DNA of 33,291 nt from a bacterium. GTDB taxonomy: Bacteria > Elusimicrobiota > Elusimicrobia > UBA1565. Made by a program: the position numbers and the translations under genes. Positions 25,300-33,291 of this stretch are shown here, in pieces (position 1 is the first letter of the stretch; every line of letters starts with the position of its first letter). The DNA lies in assembly GCA_004322435.1 (NCBI GenBank), contig SCTT01000227.1:1-33291 (forward strand), given 5' to 3'. Under the pieces are notes generated by a model that was not told the origin of the DNA, ran no database searches, and saw only the letters and a list, made by a program, of their open reading frames with translations.

Positions 25300-25305
25300 T
25301 ATAAT
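25300..25305 (+). promoter_or_regulatory. -10 TATAAT, with -35-like TTTACG (25277-25282) at 17-nt spacing
   Basis: TATAAT-GGCGAAG-ATG. Confidence 0.65.
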
Positions 25306-25312
25306 GGCGAAG

Positions 25313-27568
25313 ATGAGGGCTCCCTTATTGGCGGCGGCGGTGCTCCTGGCGGGCGCCGCGTGGGCGGCGGGTCCGGACGCCCCGTTCGACATCCACGACA
25401 TCCCGGTCGACAACTGCGACTTCATGCTCCTGACGGAAAAGGGGTACTCCTTCGACGCCGAAGGCATGCTGCGCTCGCCCAACAAGATGACGGTCTCGCG
25501 CGAGGATGCCGCCTACATCCTGGAGGACCTGCGCAGCCGACGGCGCCTGGCCGACCTCCTCGAGATCAAGATCATCCAGGACCGCGCGGCCGTCAACGGC
25601 CTGCTCTCCAAGGAGGACAAGGCGGCGCTGCGGCGCATCGGCCAGCGGGACTGGCCCATCCTGAGCAAATCCGCGCGTGAGCAGCTCAAGTCCGTGTTCA
25701 CCGACCGCGAGCTCTACGACATGGCCGCGAGCGCGCCGAAGGCCCCCCTCCCCGACTCCTCCGCGGTGTCCCCGCCCGACGTGCGCCCGAGCCAGGTGCC
25801 GGCCGCCGTCCCGCTCGACCAACAGCTAAACACTTTGAGCGGGACGCTCATGCCGCTGGGCGCCCGGGCCCCCCAGGCTCCGTTCCGGCCGCCGCTTCCC
25901 CCGGCCCCTCCCGTCGCCGCGGCGCCGGTTCCCGCTCCGGCACCGACTCCGGCCGCTCCCCCGGCTCCCGCTCCAGTGCCCGTCCCGCCGGCGGCTCCGG
26001 CTCCCACCCCGGTCCCGACGCCCGCGCCGGCCGCCGAAGCGATCCCCCTCGACATCAAAGCCTTGCCGGCCCCTTGGGCGAATCTGCCGGCGGCGCCGGT
26101 TCCCGCCGCGCCGGCCGTACCGGCGACCCCGGCCCCGCAGGCCGCTCCAGTCGTCCAACCGCCCCCAACGGTGACGGCGGCGCCCACGCCGGTCGTCCCA
26201 GTCCCCGCTCCTGAACCCGCCCCGGCGCCCGTCGTTGCACCCGCCCCCGTCGTCGCCCCGGCGCCCGTCGCCCCACCCCTGCCGGTCGCCCCGCCGCCGG
26301 CGCCCGCATCGGCCCTCCCCGCACCGAAGGCGGACCCTAACGCCCCGGCACCGCTGCCCAGCGAGGAGGAGCTCGAGAACGCGCCGCTGGAGGCCCCGAA
26401 GGCCGCCGCGCCCCCGGTGAAGGCGCCCGCCGCCGCCGCCCCCGACGTGAACCTCGCCTCCCTCCCGCCGGCGGTGGCCGCCGCGCTGTCCGCCCCCGCC
26501 GCCGCGCCCCCGCCGCAGGTCGCCGCCGCCGCGGGACTGACGCCGCCGCCCGTCCCCCTGACCATCCCGGCCGAGGGCTACCGCATCGAAGCCGCCGCAC
26601 CCCCGCCCGTGCGCCAGGCCGAAGGGCTCTCCCCCGCCGCCCTCCCGAACTCCACGCTCGTCGCCCCGCCTCCGCCGGCGGCCCCGGCCGCCCCGGTCCC
26701 GGCCGGCCCCCCGTATCCGCCGGTGACGCCCGACGCGTTCTCCGCCTTCCTGGCCCAGGCCCCCTACGGCCGCACGGAGAAGTCGCTGCTCGCGATGGTG
26801 TCGGCCAACCTCCCCGAGCCGGAGCGCACGCGCGCGTTGGGCGTGCTGGTCAAGCGCATGCCGCACGTGGTGCTCGACTCCCGGCGGGCGGGCCTCGACG
26901 CCCGGGCCTCCATCACCCTCACCGCGGCGCCCGGACAGCGCGCGCTCGAGACCGTGGCGCTCCACGACGGACCCATCCTGCGCTCGGCCGACTCCTTCCT
27001 CAAGGCCGACCACGCCTGGCTGCTGCCGGACGACCCGGCGTTCTACGCCGCGCGCGGCCTGCCCGTCCCGCCGGACGCCGCGTTCTCCCGCGAGAGCGCT
27101 TCCGCCGGCGAGCAGGCCACCAAGTGGGGCCGCGCGAAGGTCTATCCCGACGGCTCGCGGCGCCTGTCGCGCTCCGAGACCGTGCTGGCCGGGGCCCTGA
27201 CCCGGGCTCTCCTCCTCCTCGACGCCCGCACGCGCATGCCCGGGGACGCCGTCGGCGCCGAGCTCTCCGCGCGCGTCGGCGAGTTCCGGCTCTATCAGTC
27301 CCTCGAGAAGGCGGCCAACGACGAGCCGGCGCTCGACAAGGACACGCTGGCGCTCTACCACGAATGGCGCGACCGCCCGATGGACTTCGTCGACACGATG
27401 GCGCACGGCTTCTTCGCGGTCGACGCCGGCGCGCGCATCGCCGGCGAGGCGGGGCTCGGCGTCGGCCGGGAGCCCCTGTCCGCCGCCCCGCCGCTGCCCG
27501 CCGCCGGCTCGGCGGCGGAGGCCGCCTGGCTCGAGTCCGAACGGCTGGCCCGGGAGGTCCGCGAATGA
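25313..27568 (+). CDS. Exported protein with ~280-aa Pro/Ala-rich segment, unknown
   Basis: Start moved to the second ATG because the track ATG (25304) lies inside TATAAT; 'MRAPLLAAAVLLAGAAWAAG' signal peptide; folded N- and C-terminal parts separated by PAPAPVP-type sequence. Confidence 0.8.
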   Translation: MRAPLLAAAVLLAGAAWAAGPDAPFDIHDIPVDNCDFMLLTEKGYSFDAEGMLRSPNKMTVSREDAAYILEDLRSRRRLADLLEIKIIQDRAAVNGLLSKEDKAALRRIGQRDWPILSKSAREQLKSVFTDRELYDMAASAPKAPLPDSSAVSPPDVRPSQVPAAVPLDQQLNTLSGTLMPLGARAPQAPFRPPLPPAPPVAAAPVPAPAPTPAAPPAPAPVPVPPAAPAPTPVPTPAPAAEAIPLDIKALPAPWANLPAAPVPAAPAVPATPAPQAAPVVQPPPTVTAAPTPVVPVPAPEPAPAPVVAPAPVVAPAPVAPPLPVAPPPAPASALPAPKADPNAPAPLPSEEELENAPLEAPKAAAPPVKAPAAAAPDVNLASLPPAVAAALSAPAAAPPPQVAAAAGLTPPPVPLTIPAEGYRIEAAAPPPVRQAEGLSPAALPNSTLVAPPPPAAPAAPVPAGPPYPPVTPDAFSAFLAQAPYGRTEKSLLAMVSANLPEPERTRALGVLVKRMPHVVLDSRRAGLDARASITLTAAPGQRALETVALHDGPILRSADSFLKADHAWLLPDDPAFYAARGLPVPPDAAFSRESASAGEQATKWGRAKVYPDGSRRLSRSETVLAGALTRALLLLDARTRMPGDAVGAELSARVGEFRLYQSLEKAANDEPALDKDTLALYHEWRDRPMDFVDTMAHGFFAVDAGARIAGEAGLGVGREPLSAAPPLPAAGSAAEAAWLESERLAREVRE

Positions 27569-28104
27569 GGCTCCTCGCGCTGGCCTTGGTCCTCGCCCTC
27601 CCCGCCGTCGCCGAGGACGAGGTCCCTTACACCCCGCCGAGCCGGGCCTTCTCGTGCACGCTGCCGATGGGCTGGACCGCCTACGAGCAGGCGACGCCGG
27701 CCGGCACCGTCGCCCATATCGTCGGCCCCGAGACGGCCGCGGGCTGGCGCCCCGCCTACCACGTCCACGTCGTCGAGAAGGGGAAGCCCGGCTGGCGCCG
27801 CGGCCGGGACACCCTCAAAGCGCTGCGCCGGTCCGAGGACGCCGCCGAACGGACCGTGACGGGCCTCAACTCGTGGCGCGTCGCGCGCAAGCCCGCCCGC
27901 CTCTTCGAGGCCCGCGAGAGCCGGATGTTCCCGCCCGGCCGCCTTCCCGCCGAGTACCTGGAGCTGCACCACTTCTACGCCTACGTCCCCTCCGTCGGAG
28001 AGGATTACATCGTCGTCAAGCTCACGACGCGGGAATCCGAATACCTCGATTACCGCAAGGAGTTCACCCGCTTCCTGGAATCCATGCGCGTGCTAGGATA
28101 CTGA
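27565..28104 (+). CDS. Predicted exported protein (179 aa), unknown
   Basis: 'MRLLALALVLALPAVAEDEVPYTPPSRAFSCTLPMGW'; ATGA overlap with the upstream stop. Confidence 0.8.
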   Translation: MRLLALALVLALPAVAEDEVPYTPPSRAFSCTLPMGWTAYEQATPAGTVAHIVGPETAAGWRPAYHVHVVEKGKPGWRRGRDTLKALRRSEDAAERTVTGLNSWRVARKPARLFEARESRMFPPGRLPAEYLELHHFYAYVPSVGEDYIVVKLTTRESEYLDYRKEFTRFLESMRVLGY

Positions 28105-28105
28105 C

Positions 28106-28459
28106 GTGGCGGCGACCCACTTCAACTGCCCGCGCTGCCGGCGGCAGCTCCGGAAGAGCCCGCAGGCCTTCGTGATGGGCTGGGCGGGCATCAAGGCCGG
28201 TCCGGAAGAGGCGGGCTTCCCCCCCACGGTGACCTGCCCGGGCTGCGGCTACGCCATCTCCACCGCCGCGATGCTCGCCGGGGACTTGGACCCCAAGCGC
28301 GACTGGGTCACCCCCATCGCCGTGACCTTCGGGGTCTTGAGCTTCCTCTACTTCCGCCTGGGACAGGGCCTCTCGGACGCCAAATCCGTGGGCGCCGGCT
28401 TCGTGGTGACCTTCGTCCTCTTGGGCGCCGCCGACCTCTACGACCGCCTGCGCCGCTAA
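28106..28459 (+). CDS. Zinc-ribbon-like protein with C-terminal TM segments
   Basis: 'FNCPRCRRQL...TVTCPGCGYAIS' (two CxxC pairs), hydrophobic C-terminus; GTG start 1 nt after the previous stop. Confidence 0.75.
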   Translation: MAATHFNCPRCRRQLRKSPQAFVMGWAGIKAGPEEAGFPPTVTCPGCGYAISTAAMLAGDLDPKRDWVTPIAVTFGVLSFLYFRLGQGLSDAKSVGAGFVVTFVLLGAADLYDRLRR

Positions 28460-28471
28460 GACCCTCCGCTG

Positions 28472-29572
28472 TTAACGGATGACCTTGCCGAGCACGCGCG
28501 CGCCGCGCGCGCCGGTGGCCTTCGGGCAGTGGTTGAGCCGGCCTTGCACGGCAAAGAGCCCCATCACCGCCATGAGCGCGGGTTCCTTGGCCAAAGGCGG
28601 CAGGCCGTGGGCCGAGCTGGGGACCACGGGGACCGGCATGAGCGCCGCCAGGTCGCGCATCAAGGTCGGATTGAGGGCGCCGCCGCCGCTGACGACCAGC
28701 TCGCGGACCCGCGCGCGCGGCAAAAGGTAGCGCCGCGCCTGGTCGGCGATGCTCGCCGCCGTGAAGCGCGTCGCCGTCGCCAGCGCGTCCGCGTGGGAAT
28801 AGCGGGAGCGCGGCAGCCAGCGCGCGAGGAAGGGTTCGGCGAACTCCCCGCGGTCGAGGCTCTTGGGCGGCCGGCGCGAGAAGAACGGGTTCTTAAGGAG
28901 GCGGCGCACCAAGGCCTCGTCGGCCCGGCCGCGCGCGGCGATCTTGCCGCCGCTGTCGTAGTCGAGGCGCCCTCCGGTGGCGCGGCGCGCCGCGGCGTCC
29001 ATGACGGCGTTGCCCGGGCCTGTGTCGAAGGCGACGGTCGGCGCGCCGCGGCCGACCAACGCCGCGTTCGCCACGCCCCCGATGTTCTGAAGAATCCGCG
29101 GCGGGCCGTCGCCGTAGAGGAGCTCGTCTAGGAAGGGCACGAGCGGCGCGCCTTCGCCTCCGGCGGCCATGTCGCGCGGCCGGAAGTCGCAGGCGACCGG
29201 GACGCCCAGCGCCTCGGCCAGAAAAGAGGCTTCCCCGATCTGCAAGGTCGACGGGTCCGCGGCCCGCGGCCGGTGGACGACGGTCTGCCCGTGCGAGCCG
29301 ACGGCGGCCAAGCGGCGCGCCGGGACGCGTTCGGCCTTGAGGAACCGCACTGCCGCCTTCGCGAAGGCCCGGCCCAACTCGAAGTCGAGCGCCGAGAGTT
29401 CTCCGGCCCGCGCCTCGGGGGCGGCCAAAATGCGGCGGCGCAGGGCCGGCGCGTAGGCATAAGTCGCGTGGGCCCTCACCCGCAGGCGCCGCCCCGAGAC
29501 TTCGACGAGCCCCAAACTCACGCCGTCGGCGGAGGTCCCGGACATGAGCCCCAAGGCTAAAGGCGGTTTCAC
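28472..29572 (-). CDS. anmK: Anhydro-N-acetylmuramic acid kinase
   Basis: 'LALGLMSGTSADGVSLGLVEV', 'VGSHGQTVVHRP', 'LQIGEASFLAE', 'NIGGVANAALV', 'FDTGPGNAVMD', 'VVSGGGALNPTLM'. Confidence 0.95.
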   Translation of the reverse strand: MKPPLALGLMSGTSADGVSLGLVEVSGRRLRVRAHATYAYAPALRRRILAAPEARAGELSALDFELGRAFAKAAVRFLKAERVPARRLAAVGSHGQTVVHRPRAADPSTLQIGEASFLAEALGVPVACDFRPRDMAAGGEGAPLVPFLDELLYGDGPPRILQNIGGVANAALVGRGAPTVAFDTGPGNAVMDAAARRATGGRLDYDSGGKIAARGRADEALVRRLLKNPFFSRRPPKSLDRGEFAEPFLARWLPRSRYSHADALATATRFTAASIADQARRYLLPRARVRELVVSGGGALNPTLMRDLAALMPVPVVPSSAHGLPPLAKEPALMAVMGLFAVQGRLNHCPKATGARGARVLGKVIR

Positions 29573-29674
29573 CCGCCTACTTTATCAAGTCTGACGCGCA
29601 CTGACCCCCGGCGGCTGGCCCGCCGGGCGCCGAACTGCTACTACTACTAGAGCCGTGCCGGAGGGAAGATGGCC

Positions 29675-30172
29675 ATGATTCGAACCGTCTCTGCTCTCGT
29701 GTTCGCGCTCGCCTGGGCTGTTCGCGTCGGATACGCCGCCGAGAAGAGCGCCGCGACCCCGGAGATGAAGGCCGAGTACAAAAAGATCATGGCCTTGCCG
29801 GAGGCCGAGCGCCCGGCGGCCATCGACGCCTTCCAGAAAAAGCACGGGCTCGTCCCGAAGATCGAAGAGGCCCGCCCCTCGAAGAAGCCCGCTCCCAAGG
29901 AGGAGGCCGCCCCGCCTCCCGAGGCTCCGTCCCCCGAGCTCAAGGCCGAGTATCTGCGCCTCAAGGCCCTGCCCGAGGACCAGCGCGAGGCGGCGCTCAA
30001 GGAGTTCAACGCCGCCCACCCCGGCGAGGCCAAGGGCCGCCGCCGGAAATCGCTCAGCTCCGAGACCGCGCGCATCATGGAGCTGCCGGAGGCGGAGCGG
30101 GAGCCGGCCCTGCGCGCGCTGCGCGCCCGGTTCGGGATGCGCGAGGGCGAGGCGGCGAAGAAGAAACGCTAG
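29675..30172 (+). CDS. Exported protein with three imperfect internal repeats, unknown
   Basis: 'MIRTVSALVFALAWAVRVGYAA' signal; GGAGGG SD-like motif upstream; repeats 'MKAEYKKIMALPEAERPAAIDAFQKKHG' / 'LKAEYLRLKALPEDQREAALKEFNAAHPG' / 'ETARIMELPEAEREPALRALRARFG'. Confidence 0.7.
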   Translation: MIRTVSALVFALAWAVRVGYAAEKSAATPEMKAEYKKIMALPEAERPAAIDAFQKKHGLVPKIEEARPSKKPAPKEEAAPPPEAPSPELKAEYLRLKALPEDQREAALKEFNAAHPGEAKGRRRKSLSSETARIMELPEAEREPALRALRARFGMREGEAAKKKR

Positions 30173-30175
30173 GCG

Positions 30176-31192
30176 CTACGCGGCCTTGGCGAACCCGGCC
30201 TTGAGGCGCGCGAAGCCCACGTCGTAGCGGTCGCCGATGCCGAAGTGGCCGCCGCCGTGCTCCTCGTGGACGTGGGGCACCTTGAGGCGCTTGAGCTCGC
30301 GCGACAGCGCGCGGGCGCCCAGGTGCAGGTAGAACTCGTCTTTGACCCCGCAGTCGAAGTAGAGCGTCTTGAGGCTTTTAAGCGCCTTGACGTGCTTGGC
30401 CGCCAGCTTCACCGGGTCGTGCTCGAGCCAGCGCGCGAAGACGGGCCCGACGACCTCGCCGGTCCTCGTGTCGAAGGGCAGATCGAAGCCCAACTCGCTC
30501 TTGGGATTGGGCGAATAGGCCGAGGCCATCCCCGCCATATTGATGAGAGAGTGGTCCAAGCTCTCCTTGTCCCGCGCCGCCGCGAAGGCCTCGAGGAACT
30601 TCTTGAAGTCGCCCCCGTAGGGCGCGAGGGCGTTCACGCATTTGGGGAAGTCGGCGCCGTAGGACACCTCGAAGAGCGTGTCGCCCGAGTGGCTGACGCA
30701 GTGCCCGAACACGTCGGGATGGCGCATCGCGAGGACCAGCGAGGCGTAGCCGCCGCTCGACTTGCCCAAGACCGCGCGGCCCGCGGGCTTGGCGGAGGTG
30801 CGGAAGCGCCCGTCGATATAGGGGACGAGCTCGGCCACCACGTGGTCCTCGTAGCGCCCGGTCCCTTCCGAGTTGATGTACTGCCCGCCGCCGTAGCGCG
30901 TGAAGCCGTCGGGGAGGACCAGCACGGCCTCAGGGGCCTTCCCCTCCTGGATGAGGCGGTCGAAGCGCTCGACGGGGTTCTCGCGCCAGGGATGGCTCAG
31001 CGCGGACCACTTGGCCAGGCCGGTGAAGCCCTGCAGGAAGTAGACGACGGGATAGCGGCGCTCCAGGTCTTCCTTGTAGGAGGGCGGCAGGTAGACGGGG
31101 ATCTCGCGCAGGCGCGGGTCGCCCAGCGGGTTCCCCTTGAGGACGACGCTCCCGACGGTCTCGGTCAGCAAGGTCCCGGCGAAGTTCTTCAT
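30176..31192 (-). CDS. Alpha/beta-hydrolase, putative esterase family
   Basis: 'RYPVVYFLQGFTG', nucleophile-elbow-like 'VLGKSSGGYASL', C-terminal 'HEEHGGGHFG'. Confidence 0.85.
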   Translation of the reverse strand: MKNFAGTLLTETVGSVVLKGNPLGDPRLREIPVYLPPSYKEDLERRYPVVYFLQGFTGLAKWSALSHPWRENPVERFDRLIQEGKAPEAVLVLPDGFTRYGGGQYINSEGTGRYEDHVVAELVPYIDGRFRTSAKPAGRAVLGKSSGGYASLVLAMRHPDVFGHCVSHSGDTLFEVSYGADFPKCVNALAPYGGDFKKFLEAFAAARDKESLDHSLINMAGMASAYSPNPKSELGFDLPFDTRTGEVVGPVFARWLEHDPVKLAAKHVKALKSLKTLYFDCGVKDEFYLHLGARALSRELKRLKVPHVHEEHGGGHFGIGDRYDVGFARLKAGFAKAA

Positions 31193-32088
31193 CGCTCCTC
31201 CAACGCGCGTCTTAGCGAGCCGCCCTTGGCCTTGAGGCGCCGCCGCGCCGCGGGCCGGTCGAGCTTGCGGCGCGCCATCAGCACCGCCGTCTTCACGTGG
31301 CGGCCCGAGGCGGTGAAGAGACCCTCGGCGTCCTTCGGGCCCACCCCGCCCAGGTGCGCGATGACGCGCACCGCGCGCGCGACGAGCTTCTTGTTGGTGG
31401 GCTTTAAGTCCACCATCCAGTTGTCGTAGACCTTGTTGAGCCGCGACATCGCCGCGGTCGTCAGGGCGTTTAAGACGAGCTTGGCCGCCGTCCCGGACTT
31501 CAGGCGCGTCGAGCCCGCCAGCACCTCGGGGCCCGTGCGCGGCGCGATGACGACGTCGGCGATGTTGGCCAGAGCCCGGTTGTTCGCGGTGATGAAGGCG
31601 GTCTTGCAGCCCAGCCGCCGCGCCTGGGCCAGCGCCCCGCGCACGAAGGGGGTCACGCCGCTGGCGGCGATGCCCACGACGAGGTCCCCGCGCCGGGCTT
31701 CTTGGCGCACACGCCGCGCGCCTTCGGGGGCGTCGTCCTCGGCACCCTCTTTGGATTTGAAGACCGCCCGCCGCCCGCCGGCCATGATGGCTTTGACGCG
31801 GGAGGGCGACGTGCCGAAGGTCGGCGGGATCTCGGCGGCCTCGAGGACGCCCAGGCGTCCGCTCGTGCCCGCGCCGACGAAGACGATGCGGCCGCCGGCG
31901 GCCAACGCCGCCGCGGCGAACTCGGCGGCCTTCGCGATGCGCGGGGCCTCGGCGGCCACCGCGCGCGGCACCACGAGGTCCTCGCGGCAGATGACGGCGA
32001 CGAGGTCCTTTAAGGGGCGGCGGTCCAGGCCGCGCGAGGCGGGGTTCGGCTGCTCGGTGGGCAGGAGCCGGAAGCGGTCGGCGGCCAT
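31189..32088 (-). CDS. murQ: N-acetylmuramic acid 6-phosphate etherase
   Basis: 'TEQPNPASRGLDRRPLKDLVAVICREDLVVPRAV', 'GGRIVFVGAGTSGRLGVLEAAEIPPTFG', 'GDLVVGIAASGVTPFV', 'LTTAAMSRLNKVYDNWMVDLKPTNKKL'. Confidence 0.95.
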   Translation of the reverse strand: MAADRFRLLPTEQPNPASRGLDRRPLKDLVAVICREDLVVPRAVAAEAPRIAKAAEFAAAALAAGGRIVFVGAGTSGRLGVLEAAEIPPTFGTSPSRVKAIMAGGRRAVFKSKEGAEDDAPEGARRVRQEARRGDLVVGIAASGVTPFVRGALAQARRLGCKTAFITANNRALANIADVVIAPRTGPEVLAGSTRLKSGTAAKLVLNALTTAAMSRLNKVYDNWMVDLKPTNKKLVARAVRVIAHLGGVGPKDAEGLFTASGRHVKTAVLMARRKLDRPAARRRLKAKGGSLRRALEER

Positions 32089-32092
32089 GCGG

Positions 32093-32998
32093 CTAGTCGT
32101 TGAGCGCGGGGTCGTCGCCGGGATCTCCCGACGGCGCTTGGCCGTCGGCGGGCGCCGTGGAAGCCTCGATGCCGCTTAAGGTGTCCGAGGACACGTCGAG
32201 CTCGGGCGCCTTCACCGGCGTGTCCACCCATTCCAGGATGGAATCCATCAGGCCTTTGTTGAAGATCAGCATGCGCGTCCCGTGGCCCCGCGCGGCGGTC
32301 AGCACGGTCACGTTCATCTCGCCGGCGGCCTGCCGGGCGAACTGACCCATGATGGCGGTCTCGGCCGCCGACTTGCGGTCGTCTTCGGCGACGACGAAGA
32401 GGATGGGGCGGTCCTTGTACGCGCGCACCGCGTTGACGGTCGCGATGTCGCGGTAGCTCATGCCGGGCGAGAGGATGAACACCATGGCTATCTCGGGATG
32501 CAGCGCCGCGTACTTGAGCGCCAGGCTGCCGCCCAAGTCCGCTCCGCCCAGCGCCACGGCCTCGGCCGGGACGCCCTTCGATTCCAGGAACTTGGCGGCC
32601 GCCGCGATGTCCTCGCGGATGCCTTCGTAGGGGTTGTCGCGGCGGGAGACGATGAACTCGCGCCAGTTGGCGGGCTTGCCGGCCGGGGCCTTCGTGCTCA
32701 GGCCGTGCCCGCGCATGTCGATGGCCAGGTAGCCGACCCCGCGCGCCGTCATCTTGCGGGCGAAGGCCGCCCAGTTCTGCAGGCGCCCGCGGCCGTCGTG
32801 GAGCAGAATGAAGGTGAGCTGGTCCTCTTCCTTGGACGGCGAATAGCGCCCCGCGATGGTCCAGCCGTCGGCGGTCTGGAACTCGACGGGCTCGCCGGGG
32901 AACTCGCGGAGGACGGGCTTCTTGGGCGGCGTGGGTGCCGGTTCCGCCGCGCCGGCGGCCAGGGCGGCCGCCAGCGCGACGGCGACGAACGGGCTCAC
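32093..32998 (-). CDS. Exported alpha/beta hydrolase
   Basis: Start corrected to GTG 32998 (overlaps ndk stop, GTGA); 'FILLHDGRGRLQNWAAFARKMTARGVGYLAIDMRGHGLS', 'ALGGADLGGSLALKYA'. Confidence 0.8.
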   Translation of the reverse strand: MSPFVAVALAAALAAGAAEPAPTPPKKPVLREFPGEPVEFQTADGWTIAGRYSPSKEEDQLTFILLHDGRGRLQNWAAFARKMTARGVGYLAIDMRGHGLSTKAPAGKPANWREFIVSRRDNPYEGIREDIAAAAKFLESKGVPAEAVALGGADLGGSLALKYAALHPEIAMVFILSPGMSYRDIATVNAVRAYKDRPILFVVAEDDRKSAAETAIMGQFARQAAGEMNVTVLTAARGHGTRMLIFNKGLMDSILEWVDTPVKAPELDVSSDTLSGIEASTAPADGQAPSGDPGDDPALND

Positions 32999-33291
32999 GC
33001 GCGCGCGAGCTGGCCGCTGACGATCTCGCCGGCCTTGAACCACAGCGCGACTTCGCGCGCGGCGTCGGCGGCGTTGCCCGAGGCGTGGATGACGTTCTCG
33101 AACTGGCCGTCGGTCGTGATGCGGCCGAAGGTGCCCCGGATGGTGCCCGGGTCGGCCTGCTCGGGGTTGGTCGCGCCGGCGACCTTCCGGACCAGGGCGA
33201 TGGCGCCTTCGCCTTCGTAGACGAGGGCGAGGACGCGGCTGTCGGGGATCTTGTGGAACTCGCCGCGGATGTAGCGGATGAGGTTCGGGAA
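32995..33291 (-). CDS. ndk: Nucleoside-diphosphate kinase, C-terminal part (5' end outside window)
   Basis: Own translation of the minus strand: '...LALVYEGEGAIALVRKVAGATNPEQADPGTIRGTFGRITTDGQFENVIHASGNAADAAREVALWFKAGEIVSGQLARA*', with the NDK 'GATNP', 'PGTIRG', 'NVIHxS' motifs. Confidence 0.85.
   Translation of the reverse strand, partial: FPNLIRYIRGEFHKIPDSRVLALVYEGEGAIALVRKVAGATNPEQADPGTIRGTFGRITTDGQFENVIHASGNAADAAREVALWFKAGEIVSGQLARA

Overview
GC-rich bacterial window with no rRNA, tRNA, CRISPR or transposase gene recognised. Most very long antisense ORFs in the track are GC-driven shadows; I call about 25 real genes, several with start sites corrected. Recognisable content: (1) MurNAc/peptidoglycan salvage: the 3' end of a DUF1343/NamZ-like gene, anmK, murQ, and a truncated ndk at the right edge. 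(2) Exported alpha-glucan machinery: a GH77/GH13-like plus GH133 fusion (a debranching-enzyme analogue) and a four-gene operon of two GH13 amylases bracketed by two paralogous, unrecognised membrane proteins, all joined by 4-nt ATGA/GTGA overlaps. (3) A signal peptide + exo/endonuclease (EEP) + Npt/TLC-type nucleotide-transporter fusion. (4) Transporters (DMT, SSS), a fused MFS-like/spermidine-synthase-like/TPR protein, and an AAA/DUF4143 ATPase whose promoter is bracketed by a 10-bp inverted repeat. (5) Several exported orphans, including an HExxH protein, a Pro/Ala-rich protein and a triple-repeat protein. The most unusual non-coding feature is a ~355-bp quasi-palindrome at 15715-16069. It has perfect 30-bp arms, nested 14-bp hairpins with compensatory differences between the two halves, and DnaA-box-like 9-mers placed symmetrically around an AT-rich centre. 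A second pattern is that about 12 first genes have a -10-like hexamer 6-8 nt upstream of the start codon, suggesting leaderless transcription. All calls are by eye; no searches were run.
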